Shown here in pieces: positions 10,901-19,900 of a DNA stretch of 22,355 nt. Both the position numbers and the translations under genes were made by a program. Under the pieces are notes generated by a model. That model worked only from the letters and a program-made list of their open reading frames with translations, did not search any database and was not told the origin of the DNA. Numbering within the stretch: position 1 is the first letter of the stretch; each line of letters begins with the position of its first letter. This DNA is from Phoronis ovalis. Its lineage: Eukaryota > Phoronida > Phoronidae. The stretch is taken from positions 1 to 22,355 of the forward strand of contig JAOXYB010088496.1 of NCBI GenBank assembly GCA_028565635.1, in the 5' to 3' direction.

Positions 10901-13900
10901 TCCTTATAAAGATCGTTTAGAACGAGTAGAAAAAGTTATTGAAGATTTAGGTTTATCAAAATGTGCAGACACAAAAATTGGTATTCCAGGGCGAGTGAAG
11001 GGGATATCAGGTGGAGAAATGAAGAGATTAGCATTTGCATCAGAGGTGTGTGTTATATACTGAGTGAAATTAGCAGCCACACTTATATGAAATATACTTA
11101 TACAACAGTTAAATAAGTCAATATCTTCCTTAGGGTTGCACATTAACTTCTAATTGATTTTTCCCCTCACCAGAAAGCACCTATCTATTTAATGTAATTT
11201 CAGAACCATTAAGGTTCAGTGAACAGAATATGTTTTAAATAGATTGTAAATCCTAGTGAATGCCCGGAGGGTCACTTGTGTAAAGGGTGGCTCCACATGC
11301 TTGAACATAGGTTTTAAAAAAAGCCCCCAAACGGGTATATAGCCTACTAAAAAACCGACCCCAAAGACTTGCAGGTTTAAAAAGCGACCCTTTAGTAGAC
11401 CTCACTCATTAAAAATCATCAGATAAACAAACATATTGCACCCTAATTCTTTGCATCTGATGGTGCACAATATACTCTTTTTCAATATGCATCTGTATCT
11501 GGTGGTGAAAAACAAAACCTTTGGAAGATCTACAACTTTAAAAACAATACCCTATTTGCCAATATTTAGCTAAATATAAACCCTCAATGCAGAATTCACG
11601 TAACATACCTGGTTGTAAAAAAAATTCCTTTTCACACGATTTTTCATTCGCTCATATGGACCCACCCTTTGACCCATGTGCCCTCCCCGGGAGTGAATGC
11701 ACTTGATTCTTCTTAAGATTGTCTATGGTTTTACATTTTTTTTACTTTTTTCATAATTTAGAAATTAACTAAAAAATTGAAACTCTTCTGAATGATAGTT
11801 ATGTTTTGTAATTTGGTTTTAGATTTTGACAAATCCACCAATATTATTCTGTGATGAGCCCACTTCTGGTTTGGATTCTTTCATGGCAGAAAGTGTTGTG
11901 CAAACATTGAAGAAAATGGCCTCTAAAGGAAAAACTATTATTACAACAATTCACCAGCCGTCCTCAGAAGTATATGCATTGTTTGACAGGTAATAAACTT
12001 ATAAATTTGCTGTACATGATAGGTTACCTGTGTTTCTGAAGTTTATCTGTCTGTCACATGATTACAGATCTTCTCGAGTACTACTTCTCCACACTTTGTA
12101 CTTCAACTTAGATTTTGGATAGCTTAATGAAAGGATATTATTTATAATAACTAATTGAGAAAAAAATAAGAATTATCAGAACCCTGGATCAGGACTATCC
12201 ATCTCATGATTATGTATTTTTTCAGTAAAAGTGGCCATTTTTGCAATAACAAACAATATAAGCCAGGATAAACCTATGTAGATACCAAGCTGAAACTTGC
12301 CAAAATCCTCTGCAAACAGGAATCTTGAAAACTGTCTAACTCTTGAAATGTTACCTTGCTCCTAAATGAAGTGCTTTTAAATAAAGGTGTTGAGAAATAG
12401 TCTTACCTATAAATAAAACACTATGAAAAATTTGAGATACCATTTTAGATATTGTTGCAGCTAGAGCAATCAGAATTATTGGTGCAGTTAAGTTTCCATG
12501 CAAGAGATAACCAAGCAAACACAAATATGTTAATGCTAAGCTAGACCCTCATGACATTAAAATACTTATTCTTCTGATATTTGCACAGTGAATAGGACAA
12601 AAGGCAGTACCTTTATTGCATAAACTTCTGTGGCACCATACCTTATTGTTTTAAAAAAAAATTAAATATATAATTTCTGTCAACTGTAAAATGGAAGTTA
12701 TGATCAGCGATGATAACATATTGGTATACACCCACTTTTCTGTCTCCATAGTGAATAATTGACAGTTACCGTTTTATCCTACTACCTGTCGTATGAATGA
12801 GTTTATTAAAGCAACTTAAGGGTACTGGTATAGAAACAGGAACAACCATGTAGCGTTAGTCATTAGCTGTTTGTAATTTTCGTCTTTTTCATGTTTATTT
12901 TATGTTTCAGTATAATTATGTTTTATAACATTTTTTATGCGAAAAATGTGCATAACACAACAATATAAGGTGCTATACCCCCATGTATTGGAATATTCCT
13001 TTGCCAGGCAGCGCCATTTTCAAAATGCCTAGAAACAATAAAGCAACATTTCATCAAGAGCGATCGCAATTTCTGGTAAATCAATACAAAAAAGAAAGGG
13101 GCGTATGAGGCTGATGAAGATGTAATAATGTATTTAGAAACTGCTTCCATAAGTTCCAAATTCTCGGCCATTTTCCGATGTGAAAACTGAAGCTAAGAAT
13201 TTAAATACGGAAGCACAGCAAGTATAAACCCGGATTAAAGTTCATTGACAGGTTGCTCTGCTGGAAGTCTTGATTGACAGGTTGTCCTGTTGGAAGTCTT
13301 GATTGATAGGTTGTCCTGCTAGAACTTTAGTTTTCGTGCCAAAAATGTAAACAACTAATATCTGAAATACTCTATTAATTAATTTCTTGAAATCAACAAG
13401 CTTAATTTAACGATAACCAATATTTTTCTAAACCTTGACATAAGTTTGAGTGCAAAAAATTACAAGAACATTTTTTCATAAAATAGATTTTATTGTAGTC
13501 TATTTGAAATGCTTGAAAGAGGTTTTTTGCTCCTACTGTAAAGTTTGAATTTGCTCTGTACAAGGTACAACGTATCTTGAATGTGTTCCTCCCAATCCTC
13601 TTGAAAAGATATATCTTTATTTGTTATGGTCTAATTGCAAATGCCATGAATAATGTTTGAATTATTAATAAATGTTTAAAAAAATATTCACTTTTTATTT
13701 GCTAAAAACTTAAATTCATTATATAGCCAAAAGTACTGTTGCAATTTAAAAATGCTCCAAAATAAATTAGTAGACTTTCATTTACTTTTCTAAAACACAG
13801 TTAGCTCGAATTTTGATCCACCAGATCTTTAAGTAGGATGTACCTAATGGTTTTTATGAGGTATCATTAAACGCTAGTTAAATTTCGTGTATTGCACAGA

Positions 13901-16900
13901 CCAGACTGAAAATACATCCATAACACAGCCTGAATGTTCAAGTTTCAAAAAATATTTAGTTTGTGAGCAAAAGGGTGTTTTACGGATTTTTCTCGAATGT
14001 TTATTTAAAACAGTCACGAGGGTCCAGCTTAGCCTTAATAATATTTTCTGTTTGCTTGGCTATCTTTACTATTGAGCAATTGCGGCAATTAGTGTCATGG
14101 AACAAAATGAATATTATGTTGTTTGTAGAGTGCTATTGATGGCAGAAGGTAGATTGGCTTACCTGGGATCAACACAAGGGGCCTTTCCATTTTTTGAAAG
14201 GTATGTTTGAAATGTGTGATGGGTTTATACTCATTAGTACTGAACAGAACCCATTTTCAAAACATTTCTATCGAGAGAGTAGGCTTCCAGAGTTAATAAT
14301 CTAGTATAACTAGTAGTGGTACTGAGTTCTCCATATTGAATGTGATTTGTGTGTGTCTTTAATATTTAGAAGGTGTGGAATCAAAGTAGAATTTTGCTGA
14401 CGTTATAATTATAGTCCCAGATTTTTGTTACAGTAATTTTTTCACAAACTGAAACACTTGTAGACGTGATGTGCTTATTGAATACAGTCCTTGGAATAAT
14501 GCATGCATATTTGTTTTCTTGTGTATTTTAGTTTGAACTTGGCATGTCCACCAAATTTCAATCCTGCTGACCATTTCATACACAGTATGGCCATTAAACC
14601 AGGGCAAGAATATGAGTGCCGACAACTTGTAGAGGTATATAGTGACTATATATTATCCTTGCATGATCCAGTATTCTGTTGCATTTTTTTCCTCGCCAAA
14701 TAGTCTATACACTTCAGGATCAATAAACATTTTATGTGAATATAAAGATGTACACTATAGCTGACTCCTACTAATGCACTGTTTGTGGATGCTCTGATGA
14801 GATATATATTTATGATTATAAAATATAAAAGATATCATGCACCGGTATCAAGTAGATACAAGAAACTGCATCATGAAGTAGTTGCCCCTACTGATAGTTT
14901 TGCAGTAAGACTATAGGTGTCTTTTTAAGAGTTTTTGAACTACATGTAGACTTTGTTAAGTTGCAAAATGCAACCAGACCATAAATATGTGCACTGTACT
15001 GTATGTTACTCCAATTGACAATTTTGTAAACTAGGGCAGAAACATATATATAATGGTCTCTCCATTAACAGTTTATACAAACTAGGCTTGCACAAATTTT
15101 ATTCTATATGAAAGGTCTCTTATGATCTCTAGAGGCTTTGTTGTACACAATATTTGAGACAATGTACCTTTTGACTACAAACCTGTACAAAACTTTTTTT
15201 TATAAAGTTAAACACTAACATTATTTGCAGATGATTTGTGATAATTTTGCAAAATCGGAATATTCCAAGGAGGTTCAAGAATTAATGGATTCTAATGACA
15301 GTGCAGATAGCGACATTGCAGTGAGTCTCTCAGTGTTTCAACCATTACTAAGTCGACCTATTGTTCAACACCTTTCGATGACATTACTTTTGCACATTTT
15401 GTCAGTTTTATGCTTGTAGATGTTGATTTTTTCCCATGTAACCTTCTTTAAATGTCCATATTAACAAATTAATGTACTAATTTTTTTTTTTGCCACATAT
15501 ATGAAGCAAGTTTATATATTCATGTGAATTAATATCACGGCTTTCTCCTATTTAAGAAAAGGAATAGGTGTCAATTTTTATTTATAATAAATAAAATGCT
15601 ATTTGCAGCTAGCATTTTTTCACAGTGCAAGCTATCCTTCATTTCCAGTTTGATGATATGATGCTAACTGATAGAAGCCCGTATAAAGCTTCATGGTGTC
15701 AGCAATTCATTGCCGTCTTGTGGAGGTCATGGTTAACTGTTATTAGAGATCCAATGTTATCAAATGTTAGAATTGGACAGTCTATTGTAAGCACACTGTT
15801 TTATTATGACTACTAACAACAAAGTTGTTTTTGTGTCCATTCCTTTTTTTCTTCAGCAAATTTTGTCTTAAGCTTTGTCAGAAAGTACTAATTAACGGAA
15901 CTCTGTGGAAATGTTCCTATGCACTTGAAAAGGAAATTTTTGATTATGAAGGTTGGTGGGCATCTTTAATCCAAATGGTGAACATGTTCATATGTGAAAA
16001 CCCTGGCAGACATCTTGGATTCAAAATGGCTTCCATGTGAAAACATATTCTTTGATAACTCATAAATTACTTGACTGACTTCAGCTTGAATTAAACTTGG
16101 ATTGAAGCGTTTGCTGGGTTCATAAGATGAAAAAATGTACTGGAAACTTTAGTGGCCATCTTGAATCCACAATGGCTGCCATGTCAAAAATTTTATGTTG
16201 GAAGCCATATTATTCTAACTCTAGTTTCCATATTATTTCCATCATTAAAGGTTGTTTCAACAATACATCATACTATATTGCTCATCCAGATTATTGATCT
16301 TGTTTATATTAAATTTTATTAATATTCCACTATTATTATTAATATTCAATTATTATTATCCTAAGTGTTTTTGTCTTTATTTGATGACACCTGCAACTTT
16401 ACACTTGTCTTGGAATGTCATTACCACATTAAAAAAATTAGATTGGCAACAAACATTCTGTGCATGCATGAATATGTTTTATTCTGAACCATAGAACAAT
16501 TTTGCATTGAAGCTGGGCTTGTGTGCCTTGTAAGATTCTTGAAAACTGGCTTTATTATTTTCAGTTCATTGGTTTGATACTTGGTCTCATATATCTGAAT
16601 CAGCAGTATAATCAAAAAGGTGTGATGAACATGAATGGTGTTCTCTTCTTGTTCCTTACCAACATGTCTTTCTCAAATATGTTCGCTGTTGTAAATGTAA
16701 GTATAGTTTGGTCAGTGTTGTTGACAACATTGTGACCATCCGTATTATGCCATTAACTATCATCATCATCAAAATTGGTTACCACCACAACCTGCAAACA
16801 CACTGATGTTTGTTTAGATGGTAAACCTATTTTTCATCCAAAATATAGAATTATTCAGTATGTACTTTCCATTCTTATTTCTACTATATTTCTGTCATTT

Positions 16901-19900
16901 TATTTTTTTTATCAAATTATAGGTGTTTCCAAATGAATTACCAATCTTTGGTTATCAGCACAACCTGCAAACACACTGATGTTTGTTTAGATGGTAAACC
17001 TATCTTTCATCCAAAATATAGAATTATTCAGTATGTACTTTCCATTCTTATTTCTACTATATTTCTGTCATTTTATTTTTTTATCAAATTATAGGTGTTT
17101 CCAAATGAATTACCAATCTTTAGACGAGAGCACAATAATGGAATGTACCGAACAGATATATATTTTCTTTGTAAAAACTTGGCCGAATTCCCATGGTTTT
17201 TTGTGACACCTGTTATATTCGCATCAATTGTTTATTGGATGGCAGGTGAGATATGTTGTGTCAAACACCCTCGGGAGGGCACATGGGTCAAAGGATGGGT
17301 ACACACGTGCGAACGAGAATTTGTGTGAAAAGAGATTTTTTTCTACCAAGCATGTGCGCTCTGTTTAAGGGTATATATTTGGCTAAATATTAGCAAATAG
17401 GGTGTTGTTTGTACAAGGAATGTAGATCTACCAAAGGATATGTTTTTCAACATTCAGATGTATAAGATGTGTAGTGAAAAAAGATATTTCACCATCAGAT
17501 GCGAAAAATCAGGGTGCCTTAACCTGCGAGGCAAAATGCTTACTTAATATCTGATGATTTTTACTGAGTGAGGTCTCCCAACGGGTTACTTTTTAAACCT
17601 GCAAGTCCTTCAAAGGGTTGCTTTTTTGCAGGCTATACATGCATTTAGGGGCTTTTTTAAAACCATTCGCACATGTGGACCCACCCTTTACACAAGTGAG
17701 CTGTCCTTGAAATATGTTTTCAAAATTGTTAAACTAAGTTCTAAAGAGTTACAATGAAACGTTAAAAAGAATCCAATTCAACAATGATGTTTGATCCATA
17801 ATACATGTAAAGTTAAAGAAATTTTAAATTTAAAAAAATAAAATATTCTACAAAACAACTGACATGAATCAATGCACATTTAAATGTAATGCTTTGCTGA
17901 AGAGAAGGCAAGAATGATCAAGGTAGTGCATAATAAAAAATGATATCATATTTGCAAAATCCAGAGGACTTCTAATTTGCATCCAATCTGTCCAAGGACA
18001 GCTGCTACAATGATTAAGGCCAAACATATTTCTTTCATATGTGTCACATATGATGCAGCTTGAACATTTTATGATTGAGTCCAATGTGGCTGACTATATA
18101 GCAACCATGTTGTTTTGTAAATTAAACTAGGTTGGTTTTGCTGAAGTTCCTACAAAAAAAAGTTTAGATGTGTGTCATTGTTGTGAGGCACTATATATTG
18201 AGGTTAATAGGCAGTTTCAAGTCCATTATGGGTTGAGACCGATTGAAAAGTTATAATGGGCGAGCCATTATAACTTTTCAATCGGTTATATCTCCATAAC
18301 TTTCTAACCAGTCCATTATAACTTTCAAACCAGACCATTATAGCTTCTCGTGATCCATTATAGGATTCTCACGGGCTGACACATGATGCGATTTAGCGAA
18401 TCTGATTGGGTAAGAGACACTGGTGGTTTAATATAGAACATAATGACATGTAAAAGGATGCAATATAGCTGACTGACAGCTATATTTCCTGTTCATTGAT
18501 TGGGATATATACATACATACATGCATGCAGGCAGACAGACAGACAGACATACAGACACACTAACACACACGTATAGGTATATGTATATGCAGACGCATAC
18601 ACATACACATACACAACGGTTTGGTGATAATTCACTTAATTGGGCTATAGTTTTGTGTTTCCAAAGAGTAATTACAAGAAAACGGTGAGAATTCTTTCAT
18701 TACATCACACACACACACAAAGCGATTTTAAAATCAGATCCACTGGTCCACTGATAGTCTTGTTTATTCCTGAAAAGCTTTTTTTTTACTCATACCTTAA
18801 AATTGGGTAAATTTATATCAAAATACAGGTTCTTTGTTTTTGACCCAGATCCCTCCAATATGCTTTTAAATTTTTTTTAATAATTTTATAATAACCTTAA
18901 ATACCATTTCAGGATTGTATAATGCAGCCGATGCTTTCCTAATATGTATGGGGATAATGATTTTGGTAGCTAATTGTGCTGTATCATTTGGTAAGTGAAC
19001 TAAGATGCAAACTAAAATTGAGTATCAGTTTAAAGTTCTTTTGCCTGTGAGACTCATAGTAATCCTCTAGGATGCACAAGAGGTACACTTTGTTTTTGAA
19101 TACACTTCAGTTCACTATATGTATAATTATAATTTTGTTATTAAGTATTTCACAATGAACTTTATTTCGAGTCTTTGATGGAGATTATAATAATGTCTTT
19201 GTGAAATGACCGTTAATGCTCAAATCAATTAACAAAAAAGTTGTTGTTTAACATCCAGTTATTTCTCAGGCTACCTTTTATCTACATCGACAGACAGTGT
19301 GTCTGTGGCATTAGCAGTTGGACCAGCAATTATGATCCCTTTCCTGTTATTTGGAGGTTTCTTTTTGAATAACGAGTAAGTAAAATTTAAAAGATGTTTA
19401 TCAGCAGTGATGGCCCCATGCATGTACTGCAAAAAATAGTTTTTGTGCACTTTTAAAGCATTGGAGTAGTCAGTTTTAAACCATTTTGTGGTAAAACAGC
19501 AAGGCACTTGGCAGTCAGTAATATTTAACAAAGTTTACACTATTTTACAAAAAAGAAGGGTTCTCCATATTTTTTCTTGAAACTTGCATGTAAGACAACC
19601 ATGGCATTGTGATAAAACAGCAATGCACTTAGCAGTTAGTAATATTTACCAAAAAATACAATATTTTACGAACAAAGAAGGGCTCTGCATATTTATTATT
19701 GGAACATGAATGTAAGACAACATGGCAGCTTTTTAATTCATACTAAGAAAATTTGCCATTTTATTAGTATGATTGGTAAGTCATTGTTTGTATATAAAGA
19801 AATATTCAAGCAATAATTTAGATAACAATAAAAAAGTTCTATTTTCATTCCAGGTCCATACCAGCCTACTTCATTTGGTTAAAGTATTTATCTTGGTATC

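Larger units (their letters stand above)
17246..18912 (+). other. Intron 12 (1667 nt) containing MITE copy 2 and a hairpin
   Basis: GTGAGA...CATTTCAG. It contains the MITE at 17268-17709, a perfect hairpin at 18238-18286, GACA/ACAT-type simple sequence and an (AC)n run. The rest, including 17710-18220, is AT-rich with no recognisable gene. Confidence 0.85.

Noticed and set aside
12935-13171. - strand ORF of 78 codons in intron 6
   Set aside because: No recognisable domain or supporting splice signals; length expected by chance.
15825-16040. Possible cassette exon in intron 10 after TTTTTTTCTTCAG
   Set aside because: The acceptor-like site is good, but the phase entering from exon 10 gives an immediate stop (CAA ATT TTG TCT TAA), and the frame overlaps a dispersed repeat.
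18507-18616. CRISPR-like array or regular spacer structure
   Set aside because: The periodicity is that of microsatellites; there are no conserved repeats separated by unique spacers, and the window is eukaryotic.
18500-18688. + strand ORF rich in H, T and Y
   Set aside because: It is only the translation of simple-sequence DNA.
19271-19531. - strand ORF of 86 codons
   Set aside because: It is the antisense shadow of exon 14 and of the tandem duplication in intron 14.
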